In this document: one piece after another, positions 37,214-46,012 of the stretch | How the letters are laid out: each line of letters begins with the position of its first letter | Numbering within the stretch: the stretch's first letter is position 1 | The notes under the pieces: generated by a model | What the model was told of the DNA's origin: nothing | What the model saw: only the letters and a program-made list of their open reading frames with translations | Database searches by the model: none | Source: Arenibacter arenosicollis | GTDB lineage: Bacteria > Bacteroidota > Bacteroidia > Flavobacteriales > Flavobacteriaceae | Assembly: GCF_014397245.1 (NCBI RefSeq) | Contig: NZ_JACLHY010000021.1 | Location: 1 to 64,000 of the forward strand | Length of the DNA: 64,000 bases | Direction of reading: 5' to 3' | Position numbers and translations under genes: made by a program

Positions 37214-38242
37214 ATGAAAAAGTCATATCCAATTACATTATTCCTGAGCCTGTGTATGGCTCTCTTGCTAATTAGTTGCGGGGAAAAGAAAAAAAATGCC
37301 GATGAAGCCATTAATTCGGATTCTACGGAACAAAAGACATCGGCAGTGGCCAACACTTGGGCCGAAAAATTAGGATGGCCGGCCGGAAAAAAGGTAATCA
37401 TGCTGCACGCAGATGATATTGGGATGTGTCCAGAGGCAAACATAGCTGCCAAGGAACAATTAACCAAGGGGCAAATACAATCCGCTGCCGTTATGATACC
37501 TTGTCCCAATGCCGAAGAATTCATCAATTGGGCAAAGGAAAACCCTGCTATGGATATTGGCCTTCACCTTACCCTGACCAGTGAATGGAAAAAGCATCGT
37601 TGGGGCCCAATAACCCCTGACGCCGAAGTGCCTGGATTATTGGACCCGGAAGACAGATTATGGCGGAGTGTACCGGAAGTAGTACAACACGCCACTGCCG
37701 AGGAGGTTGAAAAGGAAATAAGGGCCCAAATTGAGCAATCCATAGCATGGGGTTATAGACCAGACCACATTGACACCCACATGGGCACCTTATTCGGCCA
37801 TCCCAGTTATGTAAAAGCTTACATTAAGGTGGCTCAGGAATACGGCATTCCGGCAAACATTATTGATATATCGGTACCGTCTGTTTTGGCCGAATTTAGG
37901 GCAAAAGGCTATCCAATGGATGATTCGGTCGTTAAAATGTCTGCAGAATATACCTTGCCCAAGTTGGACTATTTTACGAGCGCTCCAAAGGCAGATACTT
38001 ATGACGAAAAACTGGAAAGTTTTAAAGCTTTGATAAAATCCTTGAAACCAGGTCTTACAGAAATCATTTTCCACCCTTCTGTTGATACCGAAAACCTAAG
38101 AAGTATTACCGGATCATGGCAACAAAGGGTTTGGGAAACAGAGATTTTTGCCGACCCGGAACTAATCAATTTCTTCAAGGAGGAAGGGATTATTTTCACC
38201 AATTGGAAAGAAATTATGAATCGGTTCAATTCCATGAATTGA
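37214..38242 (+). CDS. YdjC/ChbG-family carbohydrate deacetylase, lipoprotein
   Basis: 342 residues; lipobox LLLISCGEKKK. Metal site motifs are MLHADDIGM near the start, IGLHLTLTSEW, and HIDTHMGTLFGHP, matching the YdjC family that removes N-acetyl groups from N-acetyl-amino sugars such as diacetylchitobiose. It is last in the four-gene plus operon (33576-38242). Members outside the cytosol exist in Bacteroidota. Whether the substrate is an N-acyl sugar or a related compound is not shown. Confidence 0.87.
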   Translation: MKKSYPITLFLSLCMALLLISCGEKKKNADEAINSDSTEQKTSAVANTWAEKLGWPAGKKVIMLHADDIGMCPEANIAAKEQLTKGQIQSAAVMIPCPNAEEFINWAKENPAMDIGLHLTLTSEWKKHRWGPITPDAEVPGLLDPEDRLWRSVPEVVQHATAEEVEKEIRAQIEQSIAWGYRPDHIDTHMGTLFGHPSYVKAYIKVAQEYGIPANIIDISVPSVLAEFRAKGYPMDDSVVKMSAEYTLPKLDYFTSAPKADTYDEKLESFKALIKSLKPGLTEIIFHPSVDTENLRSITGSWQQRVWETEIFADPELINFFKEEGIIFTNWKEIMNRFNSMN

Positions 38243-38302
38243 AAAGAACAACCACTTATATACTTACAACCTAAACAGACAAAGATATTCTGTGCGGTTC
38301 AA

Positions 38303-38331
38303 GTCCATTATTGTTACACACAATAGTGGAC
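38303..38331. terminator. Weak hairpin between convergent genes
   Basis: GTCCATTATTGT pairs with ACAATAGTGGAC around a 5-base loop, with one G-T wobble. There is no T-tract, so a terminator role is uncertain, but it lies between convergent genes ending at 38242 and 38369. Confidence 0.35.
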
Positions 38332-38368
38332 AACCAAGAATTCGCACCAATTCGCAAGAATGCGATCT

Positions 38369-39757
38369 CTATTGGCCAAATGAATAATTAAACCCTACTA
38401 TTACAAGATCAGTGGTCATATCATATGCCACCTCGCTTCCTGGGATAGCCCCTGAAGGATTGGTATTGGCATTCCATGGACCTCCAGCGCTATCGGGTGT
38501 TGGGTTTAGCAGTGGACCACTGGTGGAGCCACTACTGGTCCCGTGATGATAAGCAACATCGAGGTTCAAACGCTCACTTACCTTGTAACTAAATCCAAAT
38601 TGAAACGCATTTTTAATGACTGCGGTGGCGGGAGAGGACATGAAAACAAATTCTTCCTGAATGGGATTTTCACTATAAGTATACCCTATACGCAAAGGCA
38701 GTCTTTGGACACCTTTATATTGAAGACCCGTAGATATGACAGAGATACTCTGCCATCCGAACCCTTGTACAGCCCCTGTAGGAAATCCTGCGAAATCCCC
38801 ACTTTCTGCCAATTGCCAACCCGACTTTCTAAAGCCATCCGAATTTTCATAGTCTATAAACCTGTAATCCAGGGCATAATCAAAATCCCCTTTAGAATAG
38901 CCCAGTCCTAAAGAATAAATTGCCGGATAGTCCATATTAAAATCTACGCCTGGAGCCTCGGTTCCGTCCAAATAGGTATTGCTAAAACTAAAGTCATTGA
39001 AAACCTGTTTGGATTTATAAGAAGCACCCAACTTCAATCCATTTCCAGAATCGTAAAAAAGGCCCAGCTGTGCCCCTATACCAATGGCGTTGGCTTTATC
39101 ACTATTGGGATAACCAAGGGTCGGACTAGGTGCAGCTAGTGGGTTTGGGCCAATTTCCAAAGTGGCATAATTAAAATTGGGTTGTATCCCCAAAGAAATC
39201 TTGTCTGTTAGCTGATAAGTATAGGCAAAACTCACCTGAAGTAAAGCATAATCCGATTCTATTCGGCCAAACCCGCCTGAGCTCTGTGGCATGGTTATGG
39301 GGTTGTTCTGACTTTCAGGGAAAGTAACACCGAAACCAGAAACACCAAAAGCAGAGATTCCATAGTTATGTTTGCTTTCGGCCTTGCCCCATACATAGGC
39401 TAGGGAAGGCAAGACAGAGACACCGCGGTCATCCCCAGTAGAACCGCTGAAAGGCCCATTTTGTGTTGGAACGGTAGATGAAATGGAAGGGTCCGAAAAA
39501 AACAAACCTACATTAACAGACATTCTTTGTCCGTCAAAAGATGAAAGGGAGGCAGGATTCCACAATAAGGCCCCGCTAATATCCAGCGGCTGAGCTGTGG
39601 CCGCCCCGCCCATAGAGGTATTAACACCTCCAACCCCTTGAAGAACATGGCCCACTTGGGCCTGTACCTGTAAACCTAATACCAATACGAAAAACGTTAA
39701 CACAGGTCCACTGGAAATTCCAGAAAAGCCTAAAATATTGCTTGTTAATTTATACAT
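38369..39757 (-). CDS. FadL/OmpP1-family outer-membrane porin
   Basis: 462 residues with a signal peptide ending near VQAQV. GVGGVNTSMGGAATAQPLDISGALLWNPA is the FadL hatch start (seen in short as MGGAATAQ and LLWNPASLSSF), followed by an outer-membrane beta barrel ending in ..VGFNYSFGQ, a Phe-containing terminal strand. FadL proteins let hydrophobic molecules such as fatty acids cross the outer membrane. Its place in the middle of a hydrolase island suggests import of a lipophilic product, which is inference. It is transcribed against the neighbouring operons. Confidence 0.9.
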   Translation of the reverse strand: MYKLTSNILGFSGISSGPVLTFFVLVLGLQVQAQVGHVLQGVGGVNTSMGGAATAQPLDISGALLWNPASLSSFDGQRMSVNVGLFFSDPSISSTVPTQNGPFSGSTGDDRGVSVLPSLAYVWGKAESKHNYGISAFGVSGFGVTFPESQNNPITMPQSSGGFGRIESDYALLQVSFAYTYQLTDKISLGIQPNFNYATLEIGPNPLAAPSPTLGYPNSDKANAIGIGAQLGLFYDSGNGLKLGASYKSKQVFNDFSFSNTYLDGTEAPGVDFNMDYPAIYSLGLGYSKGDFDYALDYRFIDYENSDGFRKSGWQLAESGDFAGFPTGAVQGFGWQSISVISTGLQYKGVQRLPLRIGYTYSENPIQEEFVFMSSPATAVIKNAFQFGFSYKVSERLNLDVAYHHGTSSGSTSGPLLNPTPDSAGGPWNANTNPSGAIPGSEVAYDMTTDLVIVGFNYSFGQ

Positions 39758-40318
39758 TCCCTACAGTTATTTAAAATTCCATACCCAGCCCATATACAGG
39801 GCGCAACTAATGAAGCTCAAAACTACAAAATAATATCTATAGGCTTAATAGGTTAATAATAAATTAACAGGGAAATACCTCTAGCATATTCAAGGTCTAG
39901 AAAGCAAATATCAATAAATGGCTTAACCAGAATAACTATAAAAGAATCTTCAACCTATCCAGCAATTAACTCTTATAGGTATAAGCAACCCTATACGACT
40001 TGAGCCGCCATACGAGATCATAATAATAAAGCAAGACCTGCTTGAAGATTTATATCTATGGCTATTTTATATTAATATGAAGATAGAATCCGCAGAGTAG
40101 CCCTTCTTGGCTTCCAATGATAATAAGCCAACAATTTGTTGCAAAATTTCAAATATTCTAACACTTTTAAGAAATATTAAATCATATAATCACTTTTTTG
40201 CTAAAATATAATGCAAATCAAATAAAATTTAATAGGGAAAATACTTTTTAAAAAGTTTTATTTGTGTATAACCCAATTTTGGGAAAATGATAATGCTTTT
40301 CAATAAAACCTATTTATC
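39758..40318. other. Intergenic region, no gene seen
   Basis: About 560 AT-rich bases between the divergent FadL-type and SBF-transporter genes. No frame with a credible start and length was found. TAGTTTTG on the minus strand at 39818-39825 could serve the porin gene. No tRNA or repeat was recognised. Confidence 0.4.
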
Positions 40319-41209
40319 ATGAATTCTACCTCTGGAATAATCCTTGCCGTTTCCTTGATCATTATAATGTTCGGAATGGGCCTATCTTTGACCGTATCCG
40401 ATTTTAAGCGAGTGGTCAGCTATCCCAAGGCCATGATCATAGGTCTCCTCTGTCAGATGTTGTTACTGCCATTAAGTGGCTATTTTATTGCCATTTCCCT
40501 GAGCTTGTCCCCAACGACAGCCATAGGAATTATGCTGCTGGCGGCCTGTCCCGGAGGACCAACATCCAACATGCTATCTTATTTGGCCAAGGGAGATTTG
40601 GCCTTATCAGTTTCCCTGACTGCCGTGTCCAGTATTTTGTCCATTCTAACCATTCCCTTAATTGTGCAATTTGCTTTGGAAGAATTCTCCAACAAAAGCA
40701 TGGCCGTTACCGTTGATGCCATAACCATGGTAAAACAGTTATTGGTAATAGTGATCATACCCGTTGGAATTGGGATGCTAATAAAAAGTAAATTCGAAGC
40801 ATTTGCCAATAAAATGGAGAAACCTGTAAAAATAGCCTCTGCCATAATTTTTATTTTGGTAATCATTGGGGTAACCATCAGCGTCAAGGATGTTTTTATG
40901 AGCTATTTAAGTGAGGCTGGTCTACCGGCTATACTGCTAAATGTAAGTACCATGACCATAGGGTTTTTAATGGCAGTCCTGTTTAAACTAACAAGACCAC
41001 AGGCCATCAGTATTTCCATTGAAACGGGAATCCAAAATGGGACTTTAGCGATAACCTTAGCAACAATTGCTCTGAACAATGCCGAATACTCCATAGTGCC
41101 GGCCATTTATGGTTTGCTAATGTTCATCACGGCCACAGTAATTATTTTTATCAGAAAACCACTTGGTGTAAAGGATGAATTAAGTTTGGAAAAAGAATCT
41201 GCCAATTAA
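40319..41209 (+). CDS. Bile acid:sodium symporter-family (SBF) transporter
   Basis: 296 residues with about nine to ten membrane helices. The family signature AACPGGPTSNMLSYLAKGDLALSVSLT is seen in parts (CPGGPTSNM and GDLALSVSLT), as is ETGIQNGTLAITLA near the C terminus. These conserved regions bind sodium and organic-anion substrate in SBF/BASS transporters. It is first in a six-gene plus operon ending at 47578. The substrate is probably an organic or sugar acid; bile acid as such is not implied. Confidence 0.9.
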   Translation: MNSTSGIILAVSLIIIMFGMGLSLTVSDFKRVVSYPKAMIIGLLCQMLLLPLSGYFIAISLSLSPTTAIGIMLLAACPGGPTSNMLSYLAKGDLALSVSLTAVSSILSILTIPLIVQFALEEFSNKSMAVTVDAITMVKQLLVIVIIPVGIGMLIKSKFEAFANKMEKPVKIASAIIFILVIIGVTISVKDVFMSYLSEAGLPAILLNVSTMTIGFLMAVLFKLTRPQAISISIETGIQNGTLAITLATIALNNAEYSIVPAIYGLLMFITATVIIFIRKPLGVKDELSLEKESAN

Positions 41210-41225
41210 TCTTCACACCTTTAAG

Positions 41226-42506
41226 ATGAGAAAAAATCTATTCATTGTAATCCTTATTTTATTCATCTTTTTTGTCATTTCCTTCCTTACCAATATTTTA
41301 GGGCCCTTAATACCCGATATCATCACGGATTTTAAGGTTAGTTTAACCATGGCGGCATTATTGCCATTTGCCTTTTTTGTTGCTTATGGCGTGTTTTCCA
41401 TTCCCGCGGGTGTAGCAGTAGAAAGCTACGGGGAAAAGCAGGTAATCTTGGCTGCATTTTTAGTTTCCTTTTTTGGTGCTATTCTATTTTCTATGTTTCC
41501 CAATTTCCCGATAGCCCTCGTATCACTTTTTTTAATAGGATCGGGAATGGCAATGTTACAAGTGGCTATAAATCCCTTGCTGCGGGTTGCAGGGGGTGAA
41601 GAACATTTTGCCTTTAATTCTGTAATGGGACAGCTCGCATTTGGACTGGCCTCTTTTATTAGTCCCTTCCTTTTCTCATATCTTGTACTCAACTTGGAAA
41701 ACTACTCTGGTCCCGACAATTCCAATTTTATAATCAATACGTTTCACAACATTGTGCCAGAGAATTTGCCATGGGTTTCCCTGTACTGGATATTTGGCAT
41801 TATCTCACTGGTCATGGTCATTTTCATATATCCCATTAAATTGCCTAAGGTAGAGAGGAATGAAGACGAAAAAGCCGGTACTTGGGCCACAAACAAGGTA
41901 TTATTAAAAAACAAAAAAGTAATCCTATTTTTTATGGGCTTGTTCGCTTATGTTGGTACCGAACAGGGTGTAGCCAATTGGATGTCGCAATTCCTATCCG
42001 AATACCATGGATTGGATCCAAGAGTGGAAGGAGCCAATGCCATTTCCTTGTTTTGGGGTCTATTAACGGTGGGCTGTATTTTAGGGCTACTATTATTAAA
42101 ATTTATGGACAGCAAATTGGTTCTGAAATTATTTGCTGGGGCGGCCATCCTAAGTTTGACAGCTGCTCTTTTCGGCTCTTCGCAAATTGCCGTTATAGCC
42201 TTTCCCTTGGTAGGTTTTTTTGCTTCGGTCATGTGGTCCATTATTTTCTCCTTGGCACTGAACTCTGTAAAAGACAACCACGGTGCCCTCTCTGGCATTC
42301 TCTGTTCCGGAATAGTGGGCGGGGCCATAGTACCACTTATTGTTGGGGCTATAGGTGACTTGGTTGGACTAAAAGGAGGAATGATCTTTTTGTACTTGAC
42401 TTTAGGTTTTATTTTTAGTATTGGATTTTGGGCCAAACCTCTTGTAAACAATAAAACAATAAGTCTTAAAGAGCTTTTTGGCTCTGGAAAAACATCGGAA
42501 ACTTAA
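41226..42506 (+). CDS. MFS transporter, sugar-type (FucP/GluP-like)
   Basis: 426 residues with 12 membrane helices. It begins with LTNILGPLIPDII and continues with PFAFFVAYGVFSIPAGV and SGMAMLQVAINPLLR, the latter two typical of FucP/GluP-like sugar:proton symporters. The second half has AYVGTEQGVANWMSQFL, another family hallmark. It starts 16 bases after the SBF transporter gene. It probably imports a monosaccharide or sugar acid released by the island's enzymes. Confidence 0.88.
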   Translation: MRKNLFIVILILFIFFVISFLTNILGPLIPDIITDFKVSLTMAALLPFAFFVAYGVFSIPAGVAVESYGEKQVILAAFLVSFFGAILFSMFPNFPIALVSLFLIGSGMAMLQVAINPLLRVAGGEEHFAFNSVMGQLAFGLASFISPFLFSYLVLNLENYSGPDNSNFIINTFHNIVPENLPWVSLYWIFGIISLVMVIFIYPIKLPKVERNEDEKAGTWATNKVLLKNKKVILFFMGLFAYVGTEQGVANWMSQFLSEYHGLDPRVEGANAISLFWGLLTVGCILGLLLLKFMDSKLVLKLFAGAAILSLTAALFGSSQIAVIAFPLVGFFASVMWSIIFSLALNSVKDNHGALSGILCSGIVGGAIVPLIVGAIGDLVGLKGGMIFLYLTLGFIFSIGFWAKPLVNNKTISLKELFGSGKTSET

Positions 42507-42518
42507 GGTAGGTTAATT

Positions 42519-43493
42519 ATGGGCAAAGGAATAGTAGTTATTTTATCGATATTCTTATTAATTGTTGGGTGTAAAGCAAAACAGTATGATATATCCCAAC
42601 CTCCCAAAGGTTATTCTAGCAACACAACGCTTAAAATGGCGTATGCCACCGGTGCCTTAAAACTCATAGAGACCAGCTATCCACTTCCAGAATCCATAAA
42701 AGAATATAAAGACGTGGTGTATAAAACCACTGATACCCTTCCGTTGAAATTGGATATCTATCATTCCAAGGACATTAAGGAAAATGCCCCATTATTGATT
42801 TTTGTACATGGTGGAGCCTGGAAAAAAGGTAAGAAAGAAGATTATTGGCATTATTTAATCAGTTATGCCAAAAAAGGTTATGTTACAGCTACTGTTCAAT
42901 ATCGTTTAAGTGGAGTCGCCAAATATCCTGCACAATTGAACGACGTCGAGGATGCTATTATTTGGTTAAAACAACATACCAACGACTACCATATCAACAA
43001 TAAAAAAATTGGACTTATTGGAGGCTCGGCGGGAGCTCATTTGTCCATGATGACAGCCTTCTCCAATACTGGTGCCATCGAGACCAATAGCGAGAATTCA
43101 TCCAAGGTACAAGCCTTGGTGAATATTTATGGCCCATCCGATCTTACTACGGAAAAAGCCAAAAATGAGGGTTCCGTAAAATTCCTATTCGGCAAGACTT
43201 TTGAAGAGGCCCCTGAGTTATACAGACGAGCCTCTCCATTATTTCTAGTAACGAAAGATGCGCCTCCTACACTTACTTTTCACGGTACCTTGGACGAACT
43301 GGTACCGGTGGCCCAATCCGATCGCTTGCATAAAAAATTACAGGAAGTTGGCGTTCCATCCTATTATCACAAATTAAAAGGATGGCCTCATACTATGGAC
43401 ATAGCCGTTAAAGTAAATGAATATTGCCAGTATTATATGGATGACTTTTTTGAAAAATATATCCCTTTAGTGAATTCATTAACAAATAAATAG
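42519..43493 (+). CDS. Lipoprotein alpha/beta esterase (BD-FAE-like)
   Basis: 324 residues; the signal peptide ends LIVGCKAKQ, a lipobox. The carboxylesterase core shows FVHGGAWKKGKKEDY (oxyanion), VQYRLSG, IGLIGGSAGAHLSMM (nucleophile Ser in GGSAGAH), TLDELVPVAQSD (acid) and GWPHTMD (histidine). This is the hormone-sensitive-lipase-like fold found in acetyl and feruloyl esterases. It lies 12 bases after the MFS gene. Removal of acetyl or acyl groups from the glycan is plausible. Confidence 0.88.
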   Translation: MGKGIVVILSIFLLIVGCKAKQYDISQPPKGYSSNTTLKMAYATGALKLIETSYPLPESIKEYKDVVYKTTDTLPLKLDIYHSKDIKENAPLLIFVHGGAWKKGKKEDYWHYLISYAKKGYVTATVQYRLSGVAKYPAQLNDVEDAIIWLKQHTNDYHINNKKIGLIGGSAGAHLSMMTAFSNTGAIETNSENSSKVQALVNIYGPSDLTTEKAKNEGSVKFLFGKTFEEAPELYRRASPLFLVTKDAPPTLTFHGTLDELVPVAQSDRLHKKLQEVGVPSYYHKLKGWPHTMDIAVKVNEYCQYYMDDFFEKYIPLVNSLTNK

Positions 43494-43513
43494 AAACCAA
43501 AAATACAAATCAT

Positions 43514-44593
43514 ATGAAATTGCCATTAATTTTATGTTCCCTAATTATCCTATCTTGTAAAGGAAAAATGGATAAATTACCTGAAGTAGTTCCATTAGAT
43601 CATCCAGCTATATTGGAACAGGAATTTATTTACGAAATAAAAAATGCGCTAACGCCAGAATGCCATGCTTCCACAGTTGAAGTAAGTAATGGGACCGTCG
43701 TCTCCTCTTGGTTTGGTGGGACGGAAGAAAAGAACGACGATGTGGGAATATGGGTATCCCGAAAAACAGACGGTTCATGGTCCACCCCTGTCGAAGTTGT
43801 AAATGGGGTACAGGAAGATGGTACCAGATATCCTTGTTGGAACCCAGTACTCTTTAAACCAAAAGACCAACCGCTAATTCTGTTTTACAAGGTAGGGCCT
43901 AGTCCTACTGAGTGGTGGGGATTATATATGACCTCAGAGGATGATGGAAAAACCTGGTCCAGCCCGGTAAAACTTCCAGATGGCATTCTAGGACCAATAA
44001 AGAACCAACCTATACAATTGGCAAGTGGAGAAATACTCTCGCCCTCCAGCACAGAAGACAATAAAGACGGCTGGAAGATACATCTTGAACTTAGTTCGGA
44101 TAACGGAAAAACATGGTCCAAGACACCAGCCCTTAATGATGGCAAGGAATTTGGAGCCATTCAACCCGTGGTCCTTAATTATGGTAATGGAAAATTACAG
44201 CTATTGAGCAGAACTGAAAATGAGGTTGTTACAGAAAACTGGTCTACGGATTATGGCAGTACTTGGAGTAAAATGACAGCCACTTCACTATCCAATCCCA
44301 ATTCTGGAATTGATGGAGTAAGTCTAAAAGATGGGCGACAATTATTGGTATACAATCCCACTGGTAAAAATTGGGGTGACCGAGTGCCCTTAAGTTTAGC
44401 CTTGTCCAATGACGGTAAAAATTGGAAGAGGGTGTTGGACTTGGAACCGTTAAGGGAAAATACGGATAAGGAAGGTGAAGAATATTCATACCCTACTATG
44501 ATACAGGCTCCCGACGGGAAGGTGCACATTGTTTATACTTGGAATCGAAAAACAGTAAAATATATCGTTTTAGATCCCCAAAAACTTAAATAA
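43514..44593 (+). CDS. Sialidase-like BNR beta-propeller lipoprotein
   Basis: 359 residues; lipobox LIILSCKGK. A six-bladed propeller is indicated by Asp-box repeats: SEDDGKTWSS, SSDNGKTWSK, STDYGSTWSK and SNDGKNWKR, and by VVSSWFGGTEEKNDDVGIWV at the start of the first blade (BNR_2 family). The F/Y-R-I-P motif of classical sialidases is not seen, so exo-sialidase activity is not proven; relatives in this family may act on other sugars. It is 8 bases before the next ceramidase-fold gene. Confidence 0.8.
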   Translation: MKLPLILCSLIILSCKGKMDKLPEVVPLDHPAILEQEFIYEIKNALTPECHASTVEVSNGTVVSSWFGGTEEKNDDVGIWVSRKTDGSWSTPVEVVNGVQEDGTRYPCWNPVLFKPKDQPLILFYKVGPSPTEWWGLYMTSEDDGKTWSSPVKLPDGILGPIKNQPIQLASGEILSPSSTEDNKDGWKIHLELSSDNGKTWSKTPALNDGKEFGAIQPVVLNYGNGKLQLLSRTENEVVTENWSTDYGSTWSKMTATSLSNPNSGIDGVSLKDGRQLLVYNPTGKNWGDRVPLSLALSNDGKNWKRVLDLEPLRENTDKEGEEYSYPTMIQAPDGKVHIVYTWNRKTVKYIVLDPQKLK

Positions 44594-44601
44594 TAACAAC
44601 G

Positions 44602-46002
44602 ATGGGAAAATGGTTAAGGATCTTGGTTAAAATTTTTGGAGCACTTATCCTGCTCCTGATTCTTCTTTTCTTTTTAGCTACAAGTACTATAGATACCTCT
44701 CCATATTTTGAAACACAATATTACAGGAATACCATTGAAAATATAGAAGAGGCAGTTAAAAATAAAACAGAAGCCAAGGGATCCTTACGTGCTGGATTTG
44801 CAAGGATAAACATTACTCCTAAAATGGTAAGCGGAATTCCTGACCCGAAAAAAGGACAATTCAACACCATTAAAATGGCCGGTTATGGTGATGGTAAGAT
44901 TGCAACCGGTGTTCACGATTCCCTTTTTGCAAAAGCTATCGCCATAGATGTCAACAATGAGTCCATTGTTCTTATCAACGCTGATCTGGTAGCCATACCC
45001 GAAGATGTTGTCATAAACGTAACCGAAATTTTAAAAGGAAAAATATCCAGGAAACAGCTTTTTTTTGGCGCCACCCACACCCATTCCAGTATTGGCAATT
45101 GCATGCCGGGCTACGTAGGCAAAAGTTTTGGGGGAGAATATCAGCCGGAAGTGGTAGCATGGCTTGCCCAAAAATTTTCCGATCTTATATTAAAAGCCTT
45201 GGCAGACGAACAACCGGCCCAGTTTTCGTCAGGTTACATTAAGGTTCCCCATCTGGTACGAAATAGAATAATTGGGGAATCTGGGCGCCTCAATGACAAA
45301 CTAGACCTTTTATCCTTTATTCAGGAAAACGGTAGAAGGGCCAGCATTGGCATTTTTTCTGCCCATGCCACGGTAATAGGTACCGATAATGAACAATACA
45401 CAGGAGATTATCCAGGATACTTTCAACGTCATTTGGAGAAAAATGGAGTTGATCTTGCCATGTTTTTTGCTGGAACGGTAGGCAGTCATTCCAATAAAGG
45501 TTTGGGAGAGAAGTTTGATAAAGCGAAATACATAGGGGAAACCCTTGCAGATTCGGCCCAAGTGGCCTTGAACAAAATGGAACATTCCGAGAATATGGAT
45601 TTGATGGCGATATCCTCAGAGATTGAAATTCCAAAGTTACAGTTCCTATATATCTCTAACCGTTTACGACTTTCGCCCTACTTAGGAAGGAAGCTGATGC
45701 CCAAAATGAACCCGGTTCATGTACAGGGCCTTAAATTAAACAAGCTCGTCTGGCTTGCACTGCCATACGAACTTAGCGGGGAGTATGGCTTGGATTTAAA
45801 AAACGCCTTGGAACTGCAGGGATATAATTCCGTGCTCAGTAGTTTTAATGGCCAGTATCTAGGTTATATAGTACCGCAAAAATATTACTATTATGACACT
45901 TACGAAGCGCGTTTAATGGGATGGTATGGCCCCAGTATGGGCGATTACCTAATGGAACTAAATTTTAATATGGCCAATGCATTAACGCAAACCAAGCTAT
46001 AA
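44602..46002 (+). CDS. Membrane-anchored ceramidase-fold hydrolase (second of three)
   Basis: 466 residues with an N-terminal membrane helix (about 7-28). The ceramidase N-terminal fold shows AGFARINITPK, GATHTHSSIGN (His159, His161) and FSAHATVIG (His255). The nucleophile region reads GTVGSHSNKG; by eye Ser297 aligns with the catalytic serine of neutral ceramidase, making this the only one of the three that keeps it. The surrounding GDxSPN is not conserved. The protein is shorter than full ceramidases (over 600 residues) and lacks the C-terminal domain. Fifth gene of the operon. Confidence 0.85.
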   Translation: MGKWLRILVKIFGALILLLILLFFLATSTIDTSPYFETQYYRNTIENIEEAVKNKTEAKGSLRAGFARINITPKMVSGIPDPKKGQFNTIKMAGYGDGKIATGVHDSLFAKAIAIDVNNESIVLINADLVAIPEDVVINVTEILKGKISRKQLFFGATHTHSSIGNCMPGYVGKSFGGEYQPEVVAWLAQKFSDLILKALADEQPAQFSSGYIKVPHLVRNRIIGESGRLNDKLDLLSFIQENGRRASIGIFSAHATVIGTDNEQYTGDYPGYFQRHLEKNGVDLAMFFAGTVGSHSNKGLGEKFDKAKYIGETLADSAQVALNKMEHSENMDLMAISSEIEIPKLQFLYISNRLRLSPYLGRKLMPKMNPVHVQGLKLNKLVWLALPYELSGEYGLDLKNALELQGYNSVLSSFNGQYLGYIVPQKYYYYDTYEARLMGWYGPSMGDYLMELNFNMANALTQTKL

Positions 46003-46012
46003 ACTATATATA

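Noticed and set aside
39758-40318. Possible small RNA or gene in the 560-base gap
   Set aside because: No start-to-stop frame of credible quality, hairpin with T-tract, or tRNA-like pattern was seen.
41948-42451. Minus-strand frame of 167 residues inside the MFS gene
   Set aside because: Shadow frame of a clear transporter; no start signal or motif.
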